From contig JACRHC010000049.1 in NCBI GenBank assembly GCA_016217675.1, positions 1-40,742 on the forward strand: a DNA stretch of 40,742 nucleotides, written 5' to 3'. Source of the DNA: Nitrospirota bacterium. Lineage in GTDB: Bacteria; Nitrospirota; Thermodesulfovibrionia; Thermodesulfovibrionales; UBA6898. The stretch's first letter is position 1. Each line of letters starts with the position of its first letter. Position numbers and translations under genes: made by a program. A model generated the notes under the pieces. It was given only the letters and a program-made list of their open reading frames with translations, was not told the DNA's origin and made no database searches. Shown in pieces: positions 17,629 through 24,565 of the stretch.

Positions 17629-17717
17629 CCGTCAGCTGTCAGCACTCAGCAAAAACAGACTGACAATTTTTGATCTATTTTAACTAACGGCTATCGGCTG
17701 AGAGCTTGATAGCTAAT
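17624..17717. repeat. R2 repeat between nifX and nifI1, containing the nifX stop
   Basis: ATTAGCCGTCAGCTGTCAGC on the left and CGGCTATCGGCTGAGAGC followed by TTGATAGCTAAT on the right form an imperfect inverted repeat with an AT-rich centre. The nifX TAG at 17626-17628 lies in the left edge. Confidence 0.7.
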
Positions 17718-17734
17718 TAAAGGAGGAAGTAACC

Positions 17735-18052
17735 ATGAAGATGATCAGAGCATTTATAAGGCCGGAAAAAGAGCAGGAGGTAGTCCAGGCATTAGAGGGC
17801 GCGGGCTTTCCGTCACTCACCAAGATGCCGGTATTCGGCAGGGGAAAACAGAAGGGCCTGCAGGTAGGGCCTATCCATTACGATGAACTGCCCAAAATGC
17901 TGGTCATGATGGTCGTCAATGACGGAGATGTGGAGAAGGTGGTCAAGCTCATGATGGATAAATCCAGGACCGGCTTTGTCGGAGACGGCAAGATATTCAT
18001 AAGCCCTGTTGAGACAGCCTACACGGTCCGGACCGGCGAGGCTGTGTTATGA
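17735..18052 (+). CDS. nifI1: NifI1, nitrogen regulatory PII-like protein
   Basis: 105 residues of the PII fold beginning MKMIRAFIRPEKEQEVVQAL, with a GRGKQKG T-loop base and VGDGKIFISPVETAYTVRTG at the end. The T-loop is short and lacks the uridylylated tyrosine of GlnB/GlnK. NifI1 forms a complex with NifI2 that binds and inhibits NifDK when ammonium is available; 2-oxoglutarate and ATP release it. It is preceded by AAAGGAGG and overlaps nifI2. Usually nifI genes sit between nifH and nifD; here they follow nifX. Confidence 0.9.
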   Translation: MKMIRAFIRPEKEQEVVQALEGAGFPSLTKMPVFGRGKQKGLQVGPIHYDELPKMLVMMVVNDGDVEKVVKLMMDKSRTGFVGDGKIFISPVETAYTVRTGEAVL

Positions 18053-18468
18053 AAGAGATCACCGCAATCATACGAAGGGACAAGCTCCCTGAGACCAAAA
18101 AGGTGCTGGAGGAACTCGGTTTCCCTTCGCTCACTATCCAGAGCGTTGACGGCAGGGGCAAGCAGAGAGGCATGGTCTGCAACAATGATCTTGACCCTGA
18201 CCTGCCGGACAGCTTCTGCACATCCGCAAAGCTGAAGCCTACGCCTGCGACCTACGCCCTTGAGCACGCGCTTCCGACGGTCGCACTTTTTGTTCCCAAG
18301 AGGATGCTTACCATGGTGGTGCCGGATGACCTGGTCAGTAAGATCGTGAAGTCACTGATAAAACTGAACCAGACCGGAAAGACAGGAGACGGAAAGATCT
18401 TTGTGTCACCGATCGAAAATGCAATAAGGGTCAGGACATCAGAGACCGGCGGAGAGGCGATAGCGTAA
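18049..18468 (+). CDS. nifI2: NifI2, nitrogen regulatory PII-like protein
   Basis: 139 residues, longer than GlnK as expected for NifI2. It starts MKEITAIIRRDKLPETKKVL, has GRGKQRG, then a long T-loop region (about residues 45-85, including CNNDLDPDLPDSFCTSAKL) specific to this family, and ends [20 protein letters not shown]. It is the partner of NifI1 in post-translational nitrogenase switch-off. The ATGA overlap with nifI1 ensures balanced synthesis. Confidence 0.92.
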   Translation: MKEITAIIRRDKLPETKKVLEELGFPSLTIQSVDGRGKQRGMVCNNDLDPDLPDSFCTSAKLKPTPATYALEHALPTVALFVPKRMLTMVVPDDLVSKIVKSLIKLNQTGKTGDGKIFVSPIENAIRVRTSETGGEAIA

Positions 18469-18474
18469 GAATAA

Positions 18475-18498
18475 GCAATCAGCCGTCAGCAATCATCA
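18475..18498. repeat. Partial R2 repeat after nifI2
   Basis: AGCAATCAGCCGTCAGCAAT carries the R2 unit once or twice without an obvious right arm. It is probably a decayed half copy. Confidence 0.4.
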
Positions 18499-18565
18499 AG
18501 GCGGACAAGAGCAAGCAACTATCATCAAAGCACATGATAGCGCATTTTTCGGAAAGGAGGGAATT

Positions 18566-18847
18566 ATGGCAACCATGAGTTATACGCGGGGCGGCCAGAC
18601 ATGGACCCCGCGCTTTATTGAATCGATCGATGTGAACAAATGCATCGGTTGCGGACGATGCTACAAGGTCTGCAGCAGGGACGTGCTGGAACTGATAGAA
18701 AAGCCTTTTGAGGGCGAAGACGAGTTTGGCGATGACATGGGCAATAAGGTGATGTCTGTGGCGCATCCGGATAACTGCATCGGCTGCGAGGCCTGCGCCC
18801 GCACCTGCACAAAAAAATGTCAGACACATAGCGAGCTGTGCTCGTGA
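18566..18847 (+). CDS. fdxB: Nif-associated 2[4Fe-4S] ferredoxin (FdxB type)
   Basis: 93 residues. There are two cluster motifs: CIGCGRCYKVC near residue 30 and CIGCEACARTC near residue 72 followed by TKKC, with the acidic insertion EGEDEFGDDMG between them that marks the nif ferredoxin III family. It probably donates electrons to NifB or NifEN in cofactor assembly, or to NifH. GGAAAGGAGGG precedes the ATG. It is placed within the nif run after nifI2. Confidence 0.9.
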   Translation: MATMSYTRGGQTWTPRFIESIDVNKCIGCGRCYKVCSRDVLELIEKPFEGEDEFGDDMGNKVMSVAHPDNCIGCEACARTCTKKCQTHSELCS

Positions 18848-18878
18848 AAATGCCGCTCAGAAGAGAAACTGTAGTCCA

Positions 18879-19400
18879 ATGGGCTTTTCGATAAGACCTG
18901 CCAGGGAAGATGATATCCCCCGGATCTGCGATCTTCTCACGGAATTATTCTCTATCGAGGCAGATTTTACTGCTGACAGGGAAAAGCAGTCCAGAGGACT
19001 GAGCCTTTTACTGCAAGACAGATCAGGTTCTTCAGTCGTAATTGTTGCAGAGAGAGATAACGAAGTCATTGGGGTCTGCTCTGTGCAGACCCTGATCTCT
19101 ACCGCAGAAGGCGGCCCGGTTGGACTGCTCGAAGACCTGATCGTTCAAAAACATTACAGGGGAAACGGCATAGGGACAGAACTGTTAGCCTGGATCGGCA
19201 GATGGTGTATGGCAAAAAAAATTCGGAGACTTCAGCTTCTGAGAGATTCTGCAAACAATAAGGCCCTGGAATTCTACGTTCGAAACGGCTGGAACAGTAC
19301 CAGCCTTGTCTGTATGAGAAAGCTGCTTTCAATATCGGACAAATCCACCTCTAACCCCGGGAAGGGGATGGCAGAGGCGCTGACGATAATTGGGGACTGA
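18879..19400 (+). CDS. GNAT-family N-acetyltransferase
   Basis: 173 residues. The GNAT acetyl-CoA binding segment is VQKHYRGNGIGTELLAWIG (motif A, R/QxxGxG/A), preceded by an IVAERDNEVIGVCSV strand and followed by SANNKALEFYVRNGW. The N-terminus FSIRPAREDDIPRI is canonical. The substrate is unknown. Its position between the nif ferredoxin and nifB suggests a link to nitrogen fixation, but the ribosome site is weak and it may be a passenger. The C-terminal 25 residues are low in complexity. Confidence 0.85.
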   Translation: MGFSIRPAREDDIPRICDLLTELFSIEADFTADREKQSRGLSLLLQDRSGSSVVIVAERDNEVIGVCSVQTLISTAEGGPVGLLEDLIVQKHYRGNGIGTELLAWIGRWCMAKKIRRLQLLRDSANNKALEFYVRNGWNSTSLVCMRKLLSISDKSTSNPGKGMAEALTIIGD

Positions 19401-19514
19401 GAGGATATACAGATAATAGCTGAGTTCAGCGCTTTGCCTGTAAGACATTCCTGATTTTTACGTTATGTTTGGCAAGAAGCACCTTCTGCACTCTGCGCGC
19501 AAATCCTACAATTT

Positions 19515-19530
19515 TGTTTGACTAACTACA
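19515..19530 (+). promoter_or_regulatory. NifA-type upstream activating sequence (nifB)
   Basis: TGT-N10-ACA (TGTTTGACTAACTACA), ending 64 bp before the sigma-54 promoter at 19595. It overlaps a single TACAATTTTGT at 19507-19517 that resembles the amt-type operator, so two regulators might compete here. The rest of 19401-19648 shows nothing further. Confidence 0.7.
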
Positions 19531-19594
19531 ACACTGGCACAGTGCACCCAAAGCTGATAAGCCCAATCTCCTGTTTTTCCAGTATGTTAAGTGA

Positions 19595-19610
19595 TGGCAC
19601 CTCGCTTGCA
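19595..19610 (+). promoter_or_regulatory. Sigma-54 promoter of nifB
   Basis: TGGCACCTCGCTTGCA fits the consensus fully with GG-N10-GC spacing. The predicted start is near 19621, with the nifB ATG at 19649. Confidence 0.88.
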
Positions 19611-19648
19611 ATAGATAATATCAAATACGGCAAGAGAGGTGGACGATC

Positions 19649-20539
19649 ATGGCAGGAATATCATTATACAAAGGCAGGGACATAAAGAAGACCCATCCGT
19701 GCTTTTCGAAGGAGGCACATCACAAATTCGGCAGGATCCATCTGCCGGTTGCGCCGGCATGCAATATCCAGTGCAAATACTGCATCAGAAAATACGACTG
19801 CGCTAATGAATCACGGCCTGGCATCACCAGCCGCGTTTTGAAGTCCTATGAGGCCCTTGAAAGGGTAGAGGCGCTGCTCGACCGGAATGATAACCTGACC
19901 GTGGTCGGCATAGCAGGACCTGGCGACCCGCTTGCCAATGACTCGACCTTTGAGACCATGGCAGCTATTCACCGTGCGTTTCCTGACCTGACGCTCTGTG
20001 TCTCGACAAACGGGCTTTGCCTGCCTGACAGGATAGAAGACCTTATGCGCGTGGGAGTCAGAAGCATCACGATAACGATCAATGCCCTTACCCACATAGT
20101 AGCTGAAAAGGTCTATTCCTGGGCCAGTTATCGCGGCAGAACTCTCCGGGGCAGAGAGGCAGCTGAACAGATCGTGATCAACCAGCAGAGGGGTCTTATT
20201 AATGCAATCGATGCAGGCTTCATGGTGAAGGTCAATACGGTCTACATACCGGGGATAAACGATGCCGAGATACCGATGATCGCCTGGTTTGCCGGAATGA
20301 AGGGCGCTGATATCCATAACATCATGCCGCTTATTCCTCAGGCAGAGTTCGCCTCCCTGCAGAGGCCGACGAATGATATGATTACGAAAATGCGGACTGA
20401 CTGCGCCCCCCATATCGAGCAGATGACCCATTGCAAGCAGTGCCGCGCTGACGCCTGCGGTGTATTGGGCGAAGATAAGGATATGGAACTTGAGGTGCTG
20501 AATGCCCGCATAGGAGAGGAATACTGTGAAATGGTTTAA
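19649..20539 (+). CDS. nifB: NifB, radical SAM FeMo-cofactor precursor synthase
   Basis: 296 residues. The radical SAM CxxxCxxC is Cys38, Cys42 and Cys45 in APACNIQCKYCIRKYDC. Further NifB hallmarks are HPCFS near residue 18, GIAGPGDPLAN and VCSTNGLCLP-like CVSTNGLCLP, plus CKQCRADACGVLGED at the C-terminus for the accessory clusters. NifB inserts carbide and builds the 8Fe NifB-cofactor. It has only the SAM domain, without the C-terminal NifX-like domain of many proteobacterial NifB proteins, so the separate NifX may serve as carrier. It heads a nifB-modABC-nifV unit with its own sigma-54 promoter. Confidence 0.95.
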   Translation: MAGISLYKGRDIKKTHPCFSKEAHHKFGRIHLPVAPACNIQCKYCIRKYDCANESRPGITSRVLKSYEALERVEALLDRNDNLTVVGIAGPGDPLANDSTFETMAAIHRAFPDLTLCVSTNGLCLPDRIEDLMRVGVRSITITINALTHIVAEKVYSWASYRGRTLRGREAAEQIVINQQRGLINAIDAGFMVKVNTVYIPGINDAEIPMIAWFAGMKGADIHNIMPLIPQAEFASLQRPTNDMITKMRTDCAPHIEQMTHCKQCRADACGVLGEDKDMELEVLNARIGEEYCEMV

Positions 20540-21296
20540 TCGATTTGTTCTTCTGGCTCTCTGCTGTATTGTTGCAGGCCTTTCTGCAAAAGAAGCGGCT
20601 GCAGGGACAGAGATTACGGTATCTGCTGCGCTCAGCCTGAAGGCTCCTCTTGAGGAGATAGGCAGGCTCTATGAAAAGAAGACGGCTGCGAGGGTCGTGT
20701 ACAATTTTGGCCCCTCCGGCATGCTCCAGAAACAGATCGAGAACGGCGCACCTGTTGATGTATTTGCTGCAGCCTCGCTCAGGGAGATGGACAGCCTTGA
20801 GGCCGGCGGGTTCATCATCCCGGCAACGCGGGAGGATTTCGCCGGCAACGCCATGGTGCTCATAACTGCAGCTGATGCTCAGAGGCAAGCTTACTCGTTT
20901 GCTGACCTCAGGAAAAAGGAGATAACAAGGATCGCAATCGGCAATCCTGCATCAGTGCCTGCAGGCAAATACAGCGAGGAGACCCTGAGGAGCCTCGGAC
21001 TCTGGGATGCAGTGCAGTCAAAACTGGTTTATGCAGAACATGTGAAACAGGTGATGGACTATGTGTCGCGGGGCGAGGTTGATGCAGGCATGGTCTTTCT
21101 GACCGATGCCATGGGGAGATCCAAAGAACTGCGGGTTATTGCCGAGGCTCCTGCTTCAAGCCACAGGCCTGTTGTCTATACGATCGCGGCGATCAGAGGG
21201 ACAAAAAATAATGCAGCGAGAAATTTTATTGCCATGGTTATTTCAAGGGAAGGCAGGGAGATCCTTCGGAAATATGGATTTAAGGTATCACCTTAG
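20526..21296 (+). CDS. modA: Molybdate ABC transporter substrate-binding protein ModA
   Basis: 256 residues from a GTG that lies 14 bp inside the end of nifB. A signal peptide is present (FVLLALCCIVAGLSAKEAAAG), so it is exported. The mature part starts TEITVSAALSLKAPLEEIG, with FGPSGMLQKQIENGAPVDVF and later IGNPASVPAGKYSEETL, the oxyanion-binding pattern of ModA/WtpA-type proteins. It captures molybdate in the periplasm for ModBC. Close coupling to nifB ties molybdenum import to cofactor synthesis. Confidence 0.92.
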   Translation: MKWFNRFVLLALCCIVAGLSAKEAAAGTEITVSAALSLKAPLEEIGRLYEKKTAARVVYNFGPSGMLQKQIENGAPVDVFAAASLREMDSLEAGGFIIPATREDFAGNAMVLITAADAQRQAYSFADLRKKEITRIAIGNPASVPAGKYSEETLRSLGLWDAVQSKLVYAEHVKQVMDYVSRGEVDAGMVFLTDAMGRSKELRVIAEAPASSHRPVVYTIAAIRGTKNNAARNFIAMVISREGREILRKYGFKVSP

Positions 21297-21323
21297 AATA
21301 TATATGCCATTGTGCATCATCAC

Positions 21324-21371
21324 AACCGCCCCCATCCCCTCCTTACCAAGGAGGGGAGAAAGGGGAGGTTT
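21324..21371. repeat. R1 repeat between modA and modB
   Basis: AACCGCCCCCATCCCCTCC on the left and AGAAAGGGGAGGTTT on the right, with inner hairpin CCTCCTTACCAAGGAGG. It could lower downstream expression by forming an RNA hairpin. Confidence 0.75.
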
Positions 21372-21442
21372 TAGTGAATATTAAATGATGCTGGTTGAAT
21401 TAACAGATCAACGCTAACTAATGAAAGGATGGTGACAGGCAC

Positions 21443-22108
21443 ATGGACAGCTCAGCATGGTTTTCGCTCAGACTATCTCTGCAGGTCGCTTCACTTGCGA
21501 CCATTATGACCGTGCTTGTCGGGGTGGCGCTTGCCTATCTGCTTGCCCTGAAGAACTTCAGGGGCAAGGAACTGCTGGATATGTTCTTTACCCTTCCGCT
21601 TGTGCTTCCGCCTACGGTAACCGGGTTTTTTCTCATTGTCATCTTTGGCAGGAACGGCTTCCTCGGCAGGCCGCTCTATAGCCTGACCGGATGGTCTGTC
21701 ATGTTCACATGGCAGGCTGCGGTGCTCGCATCTTTTGTGGTTGCCCTCCCTCTGATGATAAAGACAGCACGCGCTGCGCTCGAATCAGTTGACCGGAATC
21801 TGATCAATGCCTCATACACGCTTGGGCACTCGCAATGGGAAACCGCTCTCCGCGTTATTCTGCCGCTCGCAAAAAAGGGCATCATCGCAGGGGCTGTGCT
21901 CTCTTTTGCGCGCGCTATGGGAGAGTTCGGGGCGACCCTGATGCTTGCGGGCAACATCCCCGGCAGGACCGACACCATGCCTATAGCCATCTATTCCATG
22001 GCAAGCAGCGGGGAATGGTCCCGCTCCTGGGTCATGGTTGCCTTCTTTACTGCAGCTTCAGGGGTATTTCTCTATGTGGCGAACCTTTTTAGCAGGAGGA
22101 CAATCTGA
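21443..22108 (+). CDS. modB: Molybdate ABC transporter permease ModB
   Basis: 221 residues with about five or six membrane segments, for example ATIMTVLVGVALAYLLAL and LVLPPTVTGFFLIVIFG. The cytoplasmic EAA loop that contacts the ATPase reads INASYTLGHSQWETALRVIL, and the ending ARAMGEFGATLMLAGNIPG is characteristic of ModB/CysTW permeases. It forms the inner-membrane channel with ModC. Its stop overlaps the modC start (TGATG). Confidence 0.93.
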   Translation: MDSSAWFSLRLSLQVASLATIMTVLVGVALAYLLALKNFRGKELLDMFFTLPLVLPPTVTGFFLIVIFGRNGFLGRPLYSLTGWSVMFTWQAAVLASFVVALPLMIKTARAALESVDRNLINASYTLGHSQWETALRVILPLAKKGIIAGAVLSFARAMGEFGATLMLAGNIPGRTDTMPIAIYSMASSGEWSRSWVMVAFFTAASGVFLYVANLFSRRTI

Positions 22109-22875
22109 TGGGCATCTCCTTTTCAGCACGAAAGAGGCTTAACGGTTTCACGCTCGATGCGTCCTGGAAGATCGGCAACGAGCTTGCTGTGATCTTCGGG
22201 TATTCCGGTGCAGGAAAATCCATGACCCTGCAGATGATCGCCGGACTGCTGGCGCCTGATGAAGGGAATATAGTTTTAGGAGAAAACGTTCTGTTCGATT
22301 CAGGTCTGAATGTGGACACCCGGCCCCAGAAACGTTCGATAGGATACGTATTTCAGGACCTGGCGCTCTTCCCGCATATGACCGCAGGAGAAAATATATG
22401 CTACGGAGGTCATGGCATTGACAAGGTCGAACAAAAAAAGCGCTGCCTCGAACTGCTCCGGATGTTCCGTATAGCAGGGCTTGAAGACCGTCTGCCCTCG
22501 CAGCTCTCAGGGGGCCAGAAACAGCGGGTTGCCCTTGCGCGGGCCTTGATCAGGCGGCCGGATGCGCTCCTGCTTGATGAGCCCTTCTCTGCGCTCGATA
22601 TGCACATCCGCTTTGAAATGCGCGGCATCCTGAAGGAGATACAGCAGACATTCAAAATACCGGTCCTGCTCATAACGCATGATGCTGATGAAGCCCTTGC
22701 CCTTGCAGACCGGATGATTGTCTATGCAGAGGGGCGGGTTGTGCAGGCAGGTTCTCCTGAGGAGATATTCCTGTCGCCTTTGTGCAGTGAGGTGTTGACC
22801 CTGTCACGCTTCACCGGGAACGTGCAGCCTGCAGTGTCATGCACTGGCAGCGAACTGTGCGGCACTGCAACATGA
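22108..22875 (+). CDS. modC: Molybdate ABC transporter ATPase ModC (short form)
   Basis: 255 residues. Walker A GYSGAGKS is at residues 31-38, the ABC signature is [15 protein letters not shown], Walker B is [11 protein letters not shown], and the switch His is in [11 protein letters not shown]. Typical ModC proteins have about 350 residues with a C-terminal Mop/TOBE domain that binds molybdate; it is absent here, the protein ending soon after the nucleotide-binding domain. Substrate assignment relies on modA and modB. It overlaps or abuts nifV. Confidence 0.9.
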   Translation: MGISFSARKRLNGFTLDASWKIGNELAVIFGYSGAGKSMTLQMIAGLLAPDEGNIVLGENVLFDSGLNVDTRPQKRSIGYVFQDLALFPHMTAGENICYGGHGIDKVEQKKRCLELLRMFRIAGLEDRLPSQLSGGQKQRVALARALIRRPDALLLDEPFSALDMHIRFEMRGILKEIQQTFKIPVLLITHDADEALALADRMIVYAEGRVVQAGSPEEIFLSPLCSEVLTLSRFTGNVQPAVSCTGSELCGTAT

Positions 22876-22889
22876 AGGGTGATAAGGCC

Positions 22890-24125
22890 ATGACCAGAGA
22901 GATCCGTTTTGTTGATGTCACAAACAGGGATGGGGTGCAGACCTCGCGCATCATGCTGCCCAAGCTTGCCAAGACCATGATCAACCTCTATCTGGACGAG
23001 ATGGGCGTATTTCAGAGCGAGATCGGATTTCCCACACTCAGGCACGAGAAAAACTATATTAATGCCAATCTGGCACTTGAAAAGAGAGGCGCTTTTAAAC
23101 GTATCCGGCTTGAAGGCTGGTGCAGGGCAATAACCGGCGATGTCGAACTTGCCTTTCAAAACTGTCCGGACCTGAGGCATCTGAACCTTTCGGTCTCCAC
23201 CTCGGAGATCATGATCAATGGTAAATTCCAGGGCAAGACAACATGGGAAGAGATCGTAGCGTCAATGGTCAGGGCAGTCAGATTGGCCAGGGAGCTTGGC
23301 GCTGAAACGGTCGGCATCAATGCGGAGGATGCCTCCAGGACCGATCTCCAGAGGCTGATCGATTTTGCAGTTGCCGGCAGGGAAGCAGGCGCAGACCGCA
23401 TGCGCTATTGCGATACCCTTGGAGTTGACGACCCTATAACCATCTACGAGCGGATCAGAACGCTCGGACTGGCAACGCAGTTCCCGGTCGAGATGCACTG
23501 CCATAATGACCTCGGCATGGCAGAGGCTGTCTCTGTAGCAGGTGCACTTGGAGCAGCAGAGGCAGGCATAGACTGCTATATCAACACCACCCTTAACGGG
23601 TACGGCGAGCGGTGCGGAAACTGCGATCTTGTATCTTCGATGCTCGCACTGAAATTCTCTCAGGGCCTCAGCAGAAAGATACCGTGTGACAGCCTTATGG
23701 ACCTCAGAAAATCCTGGAAAATGGCGAAATACGCCTCATACGCCTTCGGTCTGCCGATCCCGATCAATCAGCCCGGTGTGGGTGCAAACGCCTTCGCACA
23801 CGAGTCAGGGATACATGCAGATGGGGCACTGAAAGACCGGCGCAATTACGAGCTGTACGACCCCGAAGATGTCGGCAGGGGCGAGCCGGAGCTCCTTGAG
23901 ACCGGCCGCGTCATAACGACCGGAGAATACGGAGGCATTAAGGGTTTCAGGCATGTGTACGATAAACTCGGCATTCATTTTCAGAACGACATCGAGGCAC
24001 GCACCATCCTCGACCTGGTTCAGTATGCAAACCTCCATACCCAGAAACCGCTGACCGACGATGAGCTGAAATTTGTTGCTAATTATCCTGATCTTGCTGC
24101 AGAGATACTGACCGTTACCCCCTGA
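22890..24125 (+). CDS. nifV: Homocitrate synthase NifV
   Basis: 411 residues from ATG 22890; an ATG at 22872 overlapping the modC stop (ATGA) is an alternative giving six more residues. It belongs to the DRE-TIM metallolyase family: RFVDVTNRDGVQTSR at the start, EMHCHNDLGMA with the metal-binding His pair, and NTTLNGYGERCGN. It condenses acetyl-CoA with 2-oxoglutarate to homocitrate, the organic ligand of FeMo-cofactor. Context with nifB and modABC favours NifV over leucine or lysine pathway paralogues. It closes the nifB operon. Confidence 0.93.
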   Translation: MTREIRFVDVTNRDGVQTSRIMLPKLAKTMINLYLDEMGVFQSEIGFPTLRHEKNYINANLALEKRGAFKRIRLEGWCRAITGDVELAFQNCPDLRHLNLSVSTSEIMINGKFQGKTTWEEIVASMVRAVRLARELGAETVGINAEDASRTDLQRLIDFAVAGREAGADRMRYCDTLGVDDPITIYERIRTLGLATQFPVEMHCHNDLGMAEAVSVAGALGAAEAGIDCYINTTLNGYGERCGNCDLVSSMLALKFSQGLSRKIPCDSLMDLRKSWKMAKYASYAFGLPIPINQPGVGANAFAHESGIHADGALKDRRNYELYDPEDVGRGEPELLETGRVITTGEYGGIKGFRHVYDKLGIHFQNDIEARTILDLVQYANLHTQKPLTDDELKFVANYPDLAAEILTVTP

Positions 24126-24157
24126 GCCTGCTCTTGCCTTCCCTGGGGCGTTTTTTT
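24118..24157 (+). terminator. Possible terminator after nifV
   Basis: CCCCC at 24118-24122 could pair with GGGG at 24145-24148 ahead of a T7 tract, but the loop is 22 bases and the stem short. Weak. Confidence 0.3.
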
Positions 24158-24191
24158 GCTGCGACCCGCAGTCATGTAATTAATCGTGCAG

Positions 24192-24221
24192 ACAATTTTG
24201 TAGCAAATCACAATTTTGTAG
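24192..24221. promoter_or_regulatory. Paired operator upstream of the HTH-porin-amt operon
   Basis: Two identical ACAATTTTGTAG sites begin at 24192 and 24210, 18 bp apart. Each is half of the near-palindrome CTACAA-N2-TTGTAG. The right site ends 43 bp before the sigma-54-like promoter at 24265. Similar pairs occur at 27865 and 29880. Confidence 0.7.
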
Positions 24222-24264
24222 TGCGGTTTGTTTATAATATCGTTATAAATCAAATAGTTTTTGA

Positions 24265-24280
24265 TGGCATGCTTCTGGCA
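24265..24280 (+). promoter_or_regulatory. Sigma-54-like promoter of the HTH-porin-amt operon
   Basis: TGGCATGCTTCTGGCA has a perfect -24 half, GG-N10-GC spacing and one mismatch in the -12 half. It is almost identical to the promoters at 27940 and 30032. The predicted start near 24291 is only three bases before the ATG of the HTH gene. Confidence 0.65.
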
Positions 24281-24293
24281 ATAGAACCTCTGT

Positions 24294-24545
24294 ATGAACA
24301 ATGCAGGGACTTCCCTTAAAAGCAGAATTGAAGAGCTCGAAAAGGAAGAGATCATAAAGGCCTTGAAGGAATGCGGCTGGGTAATGGCCCGGGCAGCCAA
24401 GAAGCTCGGCATTACGGAACGGATGATCGGGTACAAGATTAATAAATATGGTCTCAGGATAAAGGAGGTGCGCTGGAGCGAGGGAGCGTCGGAAGAGCAT
24501 GAAGATAATCAGGAGCAGAAAGAATCGCATGAAGCGATAAAATAA
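24294..24545 (+). CDS. Free-standing NifA-like Fis-type DNA-binding protein
   Basis: 83 residues. EKEEIIKALKECGWVMARAA followed by KKLGITERMIGYKINKYGL is the Fis-type helix-turn-helix that ends NifA and related sigma-54 activators, with the GWVxARAAxxLG pattern of NifA. There is no AAA+ or GAF domain, and none is encoded upstream in any frame in the 170 bp gap. The C-terminal 25 residues are acidic (SEEHEDNQEQKE). Alone it could bind DNA as a dimer and act as repressor, anti-activator or accessory factor, but not as a sigma-54 activator. It is the first gene of the operon and perhaps translated from a leaderless message. It may be a relic of a split nifA. Confidence 0.78.
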   Translation: MNNAGTSLKSRIEELEKEEIIKALKECGWVMARAAKKLGITERMIGYKINKYGLRIKEVRWSEGASEEHEDNQEQKESHEAIK

Positions 24546-24565
24546 TATTTATGGAGGAGAAGAAG

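Noticed and set aside
21297..21442. A molybdenum cofactor riboswitch before modB or modA
   Set aside because: The gap before modB is mostly an R1 repeat, modA overlaps nifB, and no riboswitch-like conserved core could be identified.
24192..24221. Reading the amt operators as NifA sites
   Set aside because: The TGT and ACA triplets in these repeats are separated by 8 bp, not 10, and the repeated unit is a separate 14-bp near-palindrome.
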